From contig NW_023501037.1 in NCBI RefSeq assembly GCF_014066305.1, positions 1,302,501 through 1,366,500 of the forward strand: 64,000 bases of DNA, written 5' to 3'. The stretch comes from Letharia columbiana (lineage: Eukaryota; Ascomycota; Lecanoromycetes; Lecanorales; Parmeliaceae). Within the stretch, counting starts at the first letter, position 1, and each line of letters begins with the position of its first letter. The position numbers were made by a program, and so were the translations under genes. The notes beneath the pieces are model-generated. The model saw only the letters and a program-made list of their open reading frames with translations. It had not been told where the DNA came from and made no database searches. Positions 22,126 through 34,380 of this stretch are shown piece after piece.

Positions 22126-23065
22126 GAATTAACTAAGCTTTTCTATAATAAAGACTATATCGATTTATATATTAATTATAAGAAATATAAGACTTTCTAT
22201 TCGCTTCTAATATTATAACTAATTTATATATTCTTCTTTTAATTAATTTAATTAAATTAACTTATATCTATCGATAGAGATATAAATAAAAATCGCCTAG
22301 TTTATTAAATATTCTTCGAGTACCTTTTCGACGTATTAAGCTTATTTAATAATTAAGATATAAGATTTCTAATTACGATAAACTTAAATATCGAGAATAT
22401 AATTAATTAAGCCTACTTCGATAGCCTTAAATTCTTTATAGATTTAATATTTAATATAATTTATAGTACTTTATAGCTTAGCTTTAATAAGAATATCATT
22501 TATATAAAGTACTATAATAATTATTTTCTTTAATAATACTTAAATAAAGATATAGCTATTAGCTATAATAGCTATAAATCTTATTTTCTTAATAATATAC
22601 TTAAATTTCTTATTCTAGATATAGACTAATTACTTAAAATTATATAATTCTTTTTAAAAAAGTAATATCTTATTCTTAGTATTAATTATTAATAGATAAT
22701 TTAATAATAAAATTATATAGATTTTTTTATAGAGATCGCTATTAAGATAAATATTATTAATATTTATTTATTCTATTAGAAGATTTATTATTATTATATA
22801 TAATAGAAATAAATATAAAGAGTTAAATCGTAAGATAAAAGTAAAGATCTTATAAAAGTCGATATTTTTTATTTATATAAATTCTCTAATAACGAGTCTA
22901 ATCTTAAATTTATTAATAGTTCTATTACTATTATATTTAATCTTAAAAATTTATTTATAGATAACTAGGTGTTTATTAGTCGATAGAGTAGCGAGCTTTT
23001 AAATTTCTTTAATAATTAAGATAATAATTTTCTTAATAGTAGCTTACTTTTATTCGCGAGCGTTT

Positions 23066-23290
23066 TGTTACGTTCCCAGCATGTCGCTTCCTTTCTTCGA
23101 TCTCTTTCTTCGATCTCAGCATAGCGTGAGAAACCTGACTAGCGTGACTTGGCATGTCGCTTTCTTTCTTCGATTTCGTTCATAGCTTTAGAATCAATCA
23201 ATCACAATCAGAACCAAGAATCACCTTTCCCTTCTTCGAGAAACTCCTTTCCAGGAGTACATGTATGCTTCTTACACAGTATCTCTAATA
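23066..23290 (+). mobile_element. Solo LTR, 225 bp, barely RIPped
   Basis: The sequence runs from TGTTACGTTCCCAGC to ATCTCTAATA (a mutated ...AACA end) with perfect 5-bp target duplications CGTTT at 23061-23065 and 23291-23295. The target is Copia DNA that is uninterrupted in the second copy (near 37.12 kb). Base composition is normal, in contrast to the AT-rich surroundings, so it was deposited after the host element was RIPped, or escaped RIP because it was single or short. Confidence 0.9.
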
Positions 23291-26200
23291 CGTTTAATTT
23301 ATAAATAGCTTTCTAATAGATAAGAGATTCGATTATAATATTTATAAGCTTAGTCTTATTCTTTATATCGAAGTTATTATAGAACTTATAGAGATTATAG
23401 TTTAGCTTCTTAATATAAGACTATTATATAAAGATAGTAATCTAAGATATAAGACGTTATTTAGTATAATCGAGAGAGTTAAAAATAAATATAAATATAA
23501 TAAATTATTAAATAGTATTCTTAGATATTATCTCTTAATTTATTATTTCTTTACTATTTAAGATATTAAGAGTCTCTCTAATTTCGCGAAGGCCTAACGG
23601 AAATTTCGATTTAATTTAATATACGTTTAAACTACTTAATCTCGAATCTTTATTATTATTTATATTTTCTAAGAAGTTAATAGAAACTTCTCTCTCTATT
23701 TAAAAATCTTATATATCTTTAATTTCTTCGATTTATAGCGACGATATAATATTCGATATAAACCTTCTATAATTCTTTTTATTATCGTCGTCGCTAGATA
23801 TAATCTTAATACTACTCTAAATAAAGATATTACTAAGATTATTATCGTTCTAATAAGTAAAGATAATATTTACTTATATAAAGTTATAGACTATTAGAAA
23901 CGAAGTTAGAGTTATTAGTTAAATTCTCTTACGATTTTTATAAAAATAAATATTTATAAGCTATTTAAATTAATTATTTTAAGAGTTATAAACTCGATAT
24001 TAAGTAAATAAATAATAATTAATATATATACTTTAATAGATTATAATATATAGCTTATTTTCTTATTTCTCTTTTAATAGATAAACTAAGTATAGATAAT
24101 TAAAGACTTTTTTATAATTTAGATTTAGTTTCTTATTAAATTATAGTTTATAGAGTAACTTACTCTCTCTATTATTATATAATAATTTATTTTTTAGATA
24201 ATTTATATAGATTACGATTTTTAATTAGAAGCTTATAAGTAAGTTTAACTAGTTAAATATAGATCTTATAAATTTAATTAATATTCTATTATATTATTCT
24301 AATATAAGATATAGATAATTATAAATTCTATAATAATATCTTATTTCTTAAATATATTCTCGACTAACTTATACTCTTCTATATTATTAATTTTAACTAA
24401 TACTACTTCTCTTATTTTAATTATTTTATTAATTATAATTATATTTCTAAGAATAAAGATATAGATCTATTTCTTTAATATAATAAACTTAAGATTTAAT
24501 TAATTAATAATCTTATTAATAAAAGATATAAATTATTTATTATCTCTTATAATACTAGCTACGAGATATAATTTCTAGAAATTAATATATATTTAAGCTT
24601 CTAATACTATTTTCTTTAGTTTAGAATTCTTATTAATCTATTAAATTATTTTCGTAAAGTCATATATATTATATTAAAATTCTTTCGATAATTTTATTTT
24701 CTCTATATCTCTTATATAGAGATATAGATTCTTTAGACGATACGCTTCGATATAGTCTAATCGTTAATATATTAATCGAAAATAATCGACTTATTCTTAT
24801 TTCGTAATTATAGATATACTTTTATTAAGAGATCTCGACTTTCTAAAAGTAAATACTCTATTAGATATCGATTTAATTAATTAATATAGATTATTTCTTA
24901 TATAACCTCTTACTATTATCTTATCTATAAATATATTAATAATTCTAATATATAGATTTTCGAATTATATTTTAAAATCTTTTCAATTTAATACTATAAT
25001 AGATAGTAGATTATTATTTATTTCTAAAATATATAGAGTATCTATTATAATCTATATATAATTATTTATATAAATTTAAATAATTTCTCTATCTATCGCT
25101 ATTAACTCGCCTTAATTATTAAATTTTACTTTTTTTTAAATAAGACTATAAGTTAATAAATAGTTTCTTATTTAATATTATATAGCGAGTCGCTTCGAAA
25201 TCTATTAGCTAGCTATTATCTTCTAAAAAGTCTACTATTATAAAGAAATTCTTTATTAATAATATATTATTTATAGGCTTTAGCTTTTCCCTAGCTATTT
25301 ATAAGTCTTTCTTTTAATTATATATATCGCTTATATCGCTAGTATTACTATCGCTATTTAATTTATTTATTATTACTATAGTATAATCTAAGCGTTCTTA
25401 TCTACTATCTTTAAATATCTTTAAATTCTTTAATTAATTCTTTAATTTACGATTTTATTTATCTAAATTCTTCGCCCTATAATTCTTATTCTTTTTATTC
25501 TTCTTATTTAAATACTCTCTCTTATAATACTCGATTTTTTTATAATTATAGTATTCTATCTTATTTATATCTTTAAAAGATCTTTAGCTTAGCTAGCCCT
25601 TTCGTTTATTATATATAAATAAGCCTTTATTCTTAACCTATCTATCTTACTTTATAATTTATAAATATTTTATAATTATTTCGATAGTGAGATTATCGTT
25701 AATTCTTAAGTTATATTTAATTATATTAAACTTACTTCTCTAATAAGCGTTTATAATTATTATTACTATAATAAGATTATATAATATATAGACTAAATTT
25801 AGATCTATAACTTCGTTTTATAGATTTTATAAATTTATTATTATTTAATTAATCGTCTAGTCTACTAATTTAATATATTTAAGAAACTTCTATAATATAA
25901 TTAAAAGACGTTCTTTATTACTTATTTTATAAATTCGATAAAGCTTATCTTATATAGATTTAAAAGTAATAAGATAGATAATATAACTCTTCTAATTTTA
26001 ATTAATATTATCTCTAATTAATATAGCGATTTATTTATCTAAAATAATTTATTATTTAGCTAGTTTTCTATTAAATCGAATAAATATTAATAATTTCTCT
26101 AATACTATTTTAAAGATATTTTATCTCTCGAAAAACTATCGATAATTCTAGATTTATAGATAATAGTTTAAATTCTTTAGAACTTTTATTTTAATATATA

Positions 26201-27211
26201 GTTTACTAATAAGTCTCTTATTTAGTTTCTTTAATAAATCGATTATTAATAAATTATTTAAATCGAATAAAAGATCTTCTTTCTTCTCTTTCTTTTTTTT
26301 TAAATAAAAAAGATCTCTAATTAATAACGCTATCTATTTAGCGAATAAATAATCTTATTTCTTAATTTATTATAACTTTATCTTTAAGTATCCTTCGATA
26401 AAATCCTCGAGATAATTATATTCTCTAATATTTAGAGAGATTATAGCGAAAATAAATAAATATAATAAAAGATTAAAATCTCGATTAATAGCTAATTAAG
26501 TTTATAATCTATTAATAATATAATAGACTATATCTAATATAATTAAGATTAAGATTATATATAAATACTATATAAATAGATCGTATATATAGATAGATAG
26601 AATATAAGAAAAGAACTTTATATAGTAGATATAGGCCTAATATAAATATAAAAAGTCGCTTATTAAATTACTAAAGATTCGTCTTTTCGAGTTATTTAAT
26701 TTCGACTTATAATCTATAATAAATCGAATTACTTCGAAGATTATATCTTAGTCTTTCAGATATATTAATTTTATATATGCGCTAAGTAAACTAATTACTT
26801 TAATATACTATAGCTATAGCTATATAGCTATTACCTATAGCTATATTATCTATAACTACTGTTGTTAATAACTATATCACCTATAGCTACTGTTATTTAT
26901 GGCTATATTATCTATGGCTATGTTTCCCTATAGCTATATGGCTGTAGCCCCTAGCCACATTATAGCTAATGGCCATAAGCCGTGGCTAATGGCTATAAGC
27001 CGTCAAAACCAACAGAAGGGCCTCGCTTCTCCTAGCCGTTTGCGGGCTAGGGTGTACGGGCTTTTTTGCTACCCGCGTGGGTACCTACCTTACCTATGCA
27101 ACTTTTAGCCCTAATATATTTTAGCTTAATGAACCATACGTCAACCCACATATTATTAATTTTTGATACAACGCACCGCTTGCACAGACGGCAATTTGGG
27201 GTATAGCTAAA

Positions 27212-28483
27212 ATGCCTATAGACAACGCCGAACTTGCCTCTGCCGACTACTGGAATTATAGATATGAGGAGATCGGAGTGGAGGAGGCGTACGACTGGTT
27301 CCGTGATTGGGAACAGCTGGGAGCATGGTTCAAGGACCATTTGTCACGACCATATGCGAAAGTCCTCCACCTGGGATGCGGCAACAGTGTACGTCTTCCA
27401 TGTCTGATTTGGGTATCAACCCTTAATAACGTGACATCTGTGATCATCTGTTGCGGAGAGGGCACTGAACAGTGCCACTGATTCCTCGTTGAAATTGTCT
27501 TCGTCGGCATTTTGAGGATTTATACCGCTGCCACTTTTCCTGCCCACTTAGCCTGCAAATCAGAAATCGAAGCTAAGGCAAGCAATAGACCCTGACCTCG
27601 GACCTGCACAGGCTTGGATTTACCCACCAGACGAACACTGACTTCTCGGACGTAGTGATAACAGCCATGGATGCCAAATATAAAGACCTTAATACCGTAT
27701 GGAAAGTCATGGATGTACGGCAAATGGACGGCTTGTTGGACAACTCCTTTGATTACGCCATAGACAAAGCCACAATGGATTCTATGTGAGTGTTATTCCA
27801 GAACGATCTTCGGGGTTTGAGTCCTGCGCTTCGTAAATCTGAAGTCTTAGGCACCCAATTAGCCGTCAATTTCGCTGTCAAGTTGAGCAAGGTCAGGTTA
27901 TAAAACATATATCGATCTGAGGTTTCCGACTCAGGTCTCTGTATTTGAGAGGTTTAATCCCCAAAGGAGCCGCTGATTTAAGCTTCGAAGCTCAGGTTTG
28001 GGTGTTTTTGAAAGACTCAAGCCCCAAGTCGGCTTTCGTTTGACGACATTCTGTGCATGCCGGCGGTCATAGCCCAAACGACCTTCCTATTCTGCTAGGG
28101 GCTCAAGCCCCGACCATTGATTGGCTGATGCTGATCGTCATCAACCCTATAGGTTCCATGGTTCCGTGTGGGATCCACCGGACGATGTCCGGGAAAACAT
28201 TGACCGATATCTCCGAGAAGTAGTGCGCGTATTGGTGCCAGGAGGGACTTTCCTGTACATCAGTTCTCGACAACCACATTTCATGAAGTCACTGCTTGCT
28301 CGAGAGGGTTGGGACCTGAGTGTTGAAACACTTCCTGATCGGGAAAGAGGCGTTTTCGAGTACTTCGCATATGTCATGAAGAAATTTGGCCAAGAAGAAG
28401 ACTCGGAAGAGGCGTTCGACTCGACGACGCAATCGGGATTGGAGACCGGAGACGAAAAAAATCGGAGTGATTTTGCAGAGTAA
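27212..28483 (+). CDS. Class I SAM methyltransferase, EEF1AKMT4/METTL13-like
   Basis: Three exons (27212-27388, 27589-27785, 28153-28483) give 234 aa. The fold landmarks are an N-terminal YWNYRYEEI and DWF.DW, SAM motif I VLHLGCGNS, acidic loop VITAMDAKY, motif KVMDVRQMD, motif IV FDYAIDKATMDSM and VRVLVPGGTFLYISS. This is the layout of METTL13/EEF1AKMT4-type lysine methyltransferases, known in animals and yeast to modify translation factor eEF1A; the substrate here is inferred. A hydrophilic acidic tail follows. The two introns are 200 and 367 nt, far longer than the 45-90 nt introns elsewhere; phases (0 and 2) and the join at MDSM-FHGSVWDPP fit. The gene is boxed in by RIPped Copia copies about 0.2 kb upstream and 1.6 kb downstream, yet appears intact. 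Confidence 0.88.
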
Positions 28484-28649
28484 TTTCAGAATTGCCATCA
28501 CTGCCTTTGTCTTCTCTGCAGCAAGAGCAGTATCCATCCAAAAGTTTCAACTTCAAGGGTGCATCCTTGGCTTTTTCGTTTCGCATTCGAAGTCTGAAAC
28601 TTTTCGGTAAGGCCGATGCTTCAATGATACAACCGGCTTCTGTTGCCGG

Positions 28650-28904
28650 CTAACTCTTCTGTCGTCCTGTAACAGTGGCTGGGCATTTTGAAGCTAAGGA
28701 CAATATGGCCATCCCAACGGAAGCTGGAAAGCATTGAGAGCTTTCGTTAGCTGCCTTGTAATCAGCACCGGCCCTCGAGAGTAGACAAGCCGCTTCATTG
28801 ATACCGTTGTCGTTGAATGTGAAAAGCCAATGGGCTGCTGTATAATCAAATATGGAATTTTTAATGGAAGCATCTGCACCTGATTCTACTCTCTTGTATC
28901 GCAT
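28650..28904 (-). pseudogene. Ankyrin-repeat protein relic
   Basis: A minus-strand frame reads ...VESGADASIKNS...TAAHWLFTFNDNGINEAACLLSRAGADYKAANES..., the GADxxxxxxxxxTPLHWLFxFxD pattern of large fungal ankyrin-repeat proteins. Only about one and a half repeats remain before a stop. Flanking minus-strand frames (28912-29339) may hold further decayed pieces, but no continuous gene could be assembled. It looks like a surviving fragment in the island between two transposons. Confidence 0.5.
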
Positions 28905-30064
28905 CGATTCGTTAAGACGTCATGTTGAAGATAAGCATGCGGCTGAGATGACTCCTACGTGGAAGTGTGATTAACCTGCTTGTCGAGAGATAGACCCTTT
29001 GAAGAGCCCAAAGAGCTTCCTCCGTCACGCCGCAAAGATTCACAACTACGATATACGTATGCGGCCAGGTCATCGCGGTCCTCGAGATCCTCTCGTAATG
29101 ATAGGTCACAACAAAATGATATGCAACCCAAAGGATGGGACTTGAATCAATTTTGAAGTACAGAGCCGTACGTCGGCCGCCTCAATCAAGGTCCCAAGCT
29201 TCGTTACTTCAAGGCCTTTAAAGCACTCAATACTACTCCGTAGGGATAAACAGATCTTACAACATATGCTCTGAGGTTTTTGCCGGCACTTTGTTCTATA
29301 CATCGTACGGTCTAAGTTACTTGATCGAAATGTAGCCATCAGGGTTTCTCTTTTTTAGAATGTAGACCTTGAGTCTAACGAATCGACGGCAGTGAAGGCT
29401 TGGATGGTGAAGGGAGGGTTTGGGGTTGCCATATTGTTTGAGGCAAGGGTGAAGAAGATGGTCGAGATTTCCATCGGGAGCCAGAAGAGATTCGGAAGCT
29501 AAACATCGTGAACAAGGAAGGACTCAAAAACAGAGTGCCATTTTTGGAGCCGCGTGGAAAGCCAGTGCAGGAGAATTCTTGGCGTTCTTGGCAGGAGAAG
29601 GAAAGGAGGAGGGGGACTGGGTGGGGAGGTAGTCAGATACTTCCAGTAATCAGTAACTATAGTCCTGAATCTATTACTTTAATCGAACTTTTGTCAGGGG
29701 CCAGCCCATACTATAAGAACGTTTTATGAGCCTCTTCGCTAGAACGGAATATGAGACAGTGTTTGAAGCTGACAACATAAGATCCTCGTAATCTTGCTAC
29801 TTTAGCTTCAACGCCCCGTTTCAGAGGTATCACCGACTATGGGATAGGAACACTTGCTAGTGAGGTTACGCCTTCTCTCTAGATTCCTTTATTTCCAGCA
29901 CAACGTGGTATCTGTTATGGGCACATATCTTGAGCTTGCCTGCCCTTGCCTTGTGGGGCTTATATGCTCTTTACTGTTAAGGAAATACTTGGCGCGATAT
30001 ACTTAGCTATAGATTTCCATAGAAGAGATTAATTAATCTTATATCTAAACTAAAAAGAGTGCGA
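28905..30064. other. Spacer between ankyrin relic and Copia copy 2
   Basis: Mixed composition, becoming AT-rich close to the insertion site. Short frames on both strands have no recognisable domain. The 5-bp CATAG at 30065-30069 is the left target duplication of Copia copy 2. Confidence 0.5.
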
Positions 30065-30345
30065 CATAGTGTTGGTTTTGACGGCTTATGATTATTAGCT
30101 ACGACTTATAACCATTAGTTATAATATAACTAAGGGCTATAGTTATATAGTTATAGATAAATATAATTATAAGTAATATAACTATAAATAATAGTAGTTA
30201 TAGATTATATAGTTATAAAGAATAGCTATATAGTTATAGCTATAATATACTAGAGTAATTAGTTTACTTAGCGTATATATAAAACTAATACGCCTAGAAG
30301 ACTAAGATATAATCTTCGAAGTAATTCGATTTACTATAAGTTATA

Positions 30346-31093
30346 CTCGTTTCCACTCTTATTTATACGTTACTTCTATTTACACGCTCTTGAATTCGAT
30401 AAATTCGATATAGATATTATAGCTATTACTATTACTCGTTTAAATAATCTATTATTATAGTCTATTATAATAGCTATACTACGGTACTATAGTCGCCATC
30501 TATAGGTTTAACATAGTAGATATTATCTTAAATCAGCTATTTTTTAAAATATGAAGAGAGATAGAAGTTCTATTAAGAAAAAGGCTACTATATCTCTTAT
30601 ATTAGATCTATTAATATTATTAAATCTCGCTCTATTATAGTAATAATAGCGAGATAGACGAGGAGCTACTCCGCTATAGTGGCGGGCTTTATCGGCTTCA
30701 TCGGAGGCTTTATTAGAGGCTTTATCGTAGTAAGATAAAAAAGATAGAAGCGATAGAAGAGATAGAAGCGATAAAAGAGGTGAAAGAGGTGGAAAAGATA
30801 AAAGCGATGAAAGAGGTAAGAAGATAGTAGAAGAGGAGGTAGTAGAAGAAGAGATAGAAGAGGTAGAAGAAGAGGTAGTGACGGTTTTTTCAAGATATAA
30901 TAGGCCGATAAGGCCCAAAAAACGGTAATTTGGATTCTCCGATCTTAAGTCTAAATAGAAATAAAAGACTATTATTATTATGCTAGTTTGCCATATAAAT
31001 TTAATAAAAGGTAGGCATTTTAGTATTACGTCGGATTTATCGATTTTAAGAGCGTGTAAATGAGGGTAACGTGTAAATGGGGGTGGAAACGAG
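30346..31093 (+). mobile_element. Mariner-like MITE, 748 bp, in the 5' LTR
   Basis: Terminal inverted repeats of about 65 bp, starting CTCGTTTCCAC and ending GTGGAAACGAG, flank the element. TA dinucleotides at 30344-30345 and 31094-31095 fit a Tc1/mariner target duplication, and the LTR sequence is continuous across the site in copy 1. The interior has a purine-rich GAAGAG-type repeat (about 30.73-30.89 kb) and no transposase. The left arm is RIPped more than the right arm. Confidence 0.85.
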
Positions 31094-31242
31094 TAAGCCG
31101 AAATCGAATAACTCGAAGGGACGAATCTCTAGTAATTTGATAAGCGACTTTTTATATTTATATTAGACCTATATCTACTATATAAAGTTCTTTCCTTATA
31201 TTCTATCTATCTATATATGCGATTTATTTATATAGTATTTAT

Positions 31243-31808
31243 CTGCAAATCTAAAAAGTGAATTTTCGTATAATTTCCGCGGGTCCGCATCATAAGCACG
31301 ATTTAGTCTATTAAGTAGACTTTGCCTATGTTTAATCCTTTCCGCCAGTTCTATCAGTTTAGCAACTTTTAAAATTTTCAGTAACTTCAAAAATTTTGCG
31401 TAATGCACTCTAATATACTCTAAGTATTATTCTATATACATATGGCATCAATATATATTATCATCAATATGCGCATCATTGTATATGCGCATTATTATGC
31501 GCTATATTAAAGCATCACCTACGTGACTAATTTCATTGAATCGTCCAATTCCGTAGCCAAATTTAAGTTGGCGTTGATACTCGTCGCCGTAGAACCTTGC
31601 CGTCGCAACGTCGATTATTAGAATTTTTTTTTTTTATGCGTATTGCTGCTAAACTGGTAGAACTGGCGGAAAAGATTAGGATAGTTATTGAACCGGCGGA
31701 ATTTTGGCTGATTTTTGAGATAGTTGCTGAACCGGCGGAATTCTTAATTTCAGCCCTATTCGCAAGATCAGCAATTTGAAATCTAGCAGGAACTTTTTAG
31801 ATTTGCAG
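31243..31808 (+). mobile_element. hAT-like MITE, 566 bp, in the 5' LTR
   Basis: A perfect 17-bp terminal inverted repeat (CTGCAAATCTAAAAAGT and its complement) bounds it. Eight-base flanks GTATTTAT (31235-31242) and ATGTTTAT (31809-31816) correspond to one 8-bp target (GCATTCAT in the 3' LTR) after C-to-T and G-to-A changes, as expected for hAT elements. Longer subterminal inverted repeats (around 31.33 and 31.65 kb, sharing CCGCCAGTTCTA/TAGAACTGGCGG) would allow a large fold-back structure. No transposase is encoded. Confidence 0.8.
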
Positions 31809-34380
31809 ATGTTTATATATAGCCCTAGTCCTAATTATATTAGATATAGTCTATTATATTATTAATAGATTATAAACTTAATTAACTATTAATCGAGATT
31901 TTAATCTTTTATTATATCTATCTATTATCGCTATAATCTCTCTAAATATTAGAGAATATAGTTATCTTAAAAATCTTATCGAAGAATACTTAAGAGTAAA
32001 GCTATAATAGATTAGAGAATAAGATTATTTATTTATTAAATAGATAGCGTTATTAATTAAAGGCTTTTTTTATTTAAAAGAAAAGAAAGAGAAGGAAGAA
32101 GACCTTCTATCTAATTTAGATAATTTATTAATAATTAATTTATTAAAGAAATTAAATAAGAAACTTATTAGTAAATTATATATTAAAATAAAAGTTCTAA
32201 AGAATTTAAATTATTATTTATAAATCTAAGATTATTAATAATTTCTCGAGAGATAAGATATCTTTAAAATAATATTAAAGAAATTATTAATATTTATATA
32301 ATTCGATAAAAAGCTAGTTAAATAATAGATTATTTTAAATAAATAAATTACTATACTAATTAGAGATAACGTTAACTAAAATTAGAAGAGTCTAGTTATA
32401 TCGTCTATCTTATTACTTTTAAGTTTATATAAGATAAGCTTTATCGAATTTATAAAATAAGTAATAAAGAACGTCTTCTAATTATATTATAGAAGTTTCT
32501 TAAATATATTAAGTTAGTAAATTAGATAATCGATTAAATAATAATAGATTTACGAAATCTATAGAATAAAGTTACGAATTTAAATCTAGTTTATATACTA
32601 TATAATCTTATTATAGCGACGATAATTATAAACGCTTATTAGAGAAGTAAGTTTAATATAATTAAATATAATTTAGAGATTAATAATAATCTTACTATCG
32701 AAATAGCTATAAAATATCTATAAATTATAGAGTAAGATAGATAGACTAAGAATAAAGGCTTATTTATATATAATAAATAAAAGAGCTAATTAGATTAAAG
32801 ATCTTTTAAAGATATAAGTAAGATAGAATATTATAACTATAAGAAAATTAAATATTATAAGAGAGAGTATTTAAATAAGAAGAATAAAAAGAATAAGAAT
32901 TATAGGGCGAAGGATTTAAATAAGCGAAATCGTAAATTAAAGAATTAATTAAAGAATTTAAAGATATTTAAAGATAATAAGCGAGAATACTTAAACTATA
33001 CTATAGTAATAGCGAATAAATTAAATAGCGATAATAATATTAGCGATATAAGTGATATATATAATTAAAAGAAAGGCTTATAGATAGCTAGAGAAAAGCT
33101 AAAGCTTATAAATAATATATTATTAATAAAGAACTTCTTTATAATAGTAGATTTTTTAGAAGATAGTAGCTAATTAATAGACTTCGAAGCGACTCGCTAT
33201 ATAATATTAAATAAGAAACTATTTATCGACTTATAGTCTTATTCGAAAGAAGTAAAATTCGATAATTAAGGCGAGTTAATAGTAATAGATAAGAGAAACT
33301 ATTCGAATTTATATAAGTAACTATATATAGACTATAATAGATACTCTATATATTTCGAGAATAAATAATAATCTACTATCTATTATAGTACTAGATCGAA
33401 AGAATTTTAAGATATAATTTAAAAATCTATATATTAGAATTATTAATATATTTATAAACGAGACGATAGTAAGAGATTATATAAGAAATAGCTTATATTA
33501 ATTAATTAAATCGATATCTAATAGAGTATTTACTTTTAGAAAATCGAAATATTTTATTAAAAGTATATCTATAGTTATAAAATAAGAATAAATCGATTAT
33601 TTTTAATTAATATATTAATAATTAGACTATATTAATATATATCGTCTAAAGAATCTATATCTCTATATAAGAGATATAGAGAAAATAAAATTATTAAAAG
33701 AATTTTAATATAATATATATAACTCTACGAAAATAATTTAATAAATTAATAAGAATCTTAGACTAAAGAAAATAGTATTAAAAGCTTAAATATATATTAA
33801 CTTCTAGAAATTATATTTTATAGCTAATATTATAAAGAATAGTAAATAATTTATATCTCTTATCGATAAGGCTATTAATTAATTAAACCTCGAGTCTATT
33901 ATATTAAAAAAATAGATTTATATCTTTATTCTTAGAAATATAATTATAATTAATAAAATAATTAAGATAAGAGAAGTAGTATTAATTAGAATTAATAATA
34001 TATTAAAATATAAGTTAGTTAAGGATATACTTAAAAAACGAGGTATTACTATAGAATTTACAATTATCTATATTTTATATTAAAATAATATTATAAAACG
34101 ATTTAATAGAATATTAATTAGATTTATAAGATTTATATTTAATTAGTTAAATCTATTTATAAGCTTCTAATTAGAGGTCGTAATCTATATAAACTATTTA
34201 AAAAATAGATTATTATATAATAATAGAGGGAGTAAGTTATTATATAAATTATAATTTAATAAGAAATTAAATCTAAATTACGAAAAAGTCTTCGATTATC
34301 TATACTTAATTTATCTATTAAAAGAGAAATAAGAAAGTAAGCTATATATTATAGCTTATTAGAGTATATATATTAATTAA

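Larger units (their letters stand above)
19711..27014 (-). mobile_element. Copia LTR retrotransposon, RIP-degraded (copy 1)
   Basis: The element reads on the minus strand. Its 5' LTR spans 27014-26510 (505 bp, starting TGTTGGTTTTGACGGC) and its 3' LTR 19831-19711 is cut off by the poly(A) tract. The purine-rich tract AATAAAGAGAGAG directly precedes the 3' LTR. The interior matches the second copy (30.07-47.62 kb), which shows Gag zinc knuckle, protease, integrase, reverse transcriptase and RNase H remnants. Stops are everywhere and C/G are depleted, the RIP pattern; no open reading frame survives. The base after the intact end is followed by GAAGG, but the matching target duplication on the other side is lost in the poly(A) region. 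It carries two nested insertions (20657-22125 and 23066-23290). Confidence 0.9.
30070..31867 (+). repeat. 5' LTR of Copia copy 2 (interrupted)
   Basis: It starts TGTTGGTTTTGACGGC and ends TTAATA (a RIPped CCAACA). Removing the two MITE insertions leaves about 475 bp, close to the 505-bp LTR of copy 1. The 3' LTR at 47336-47620 lacks an internal stretch of about 200 bp (a deletion between AAACAT and TCGAAT) and is much less RIPped. Confidence 0.85.

Noticed and set aside
30544..30918. Ser/Leu-rich minus-strand ORF at 30.5-30.9 kb
   Set aside because: It is a translation of the purine-rich repeat inside the mariner-like MITE.
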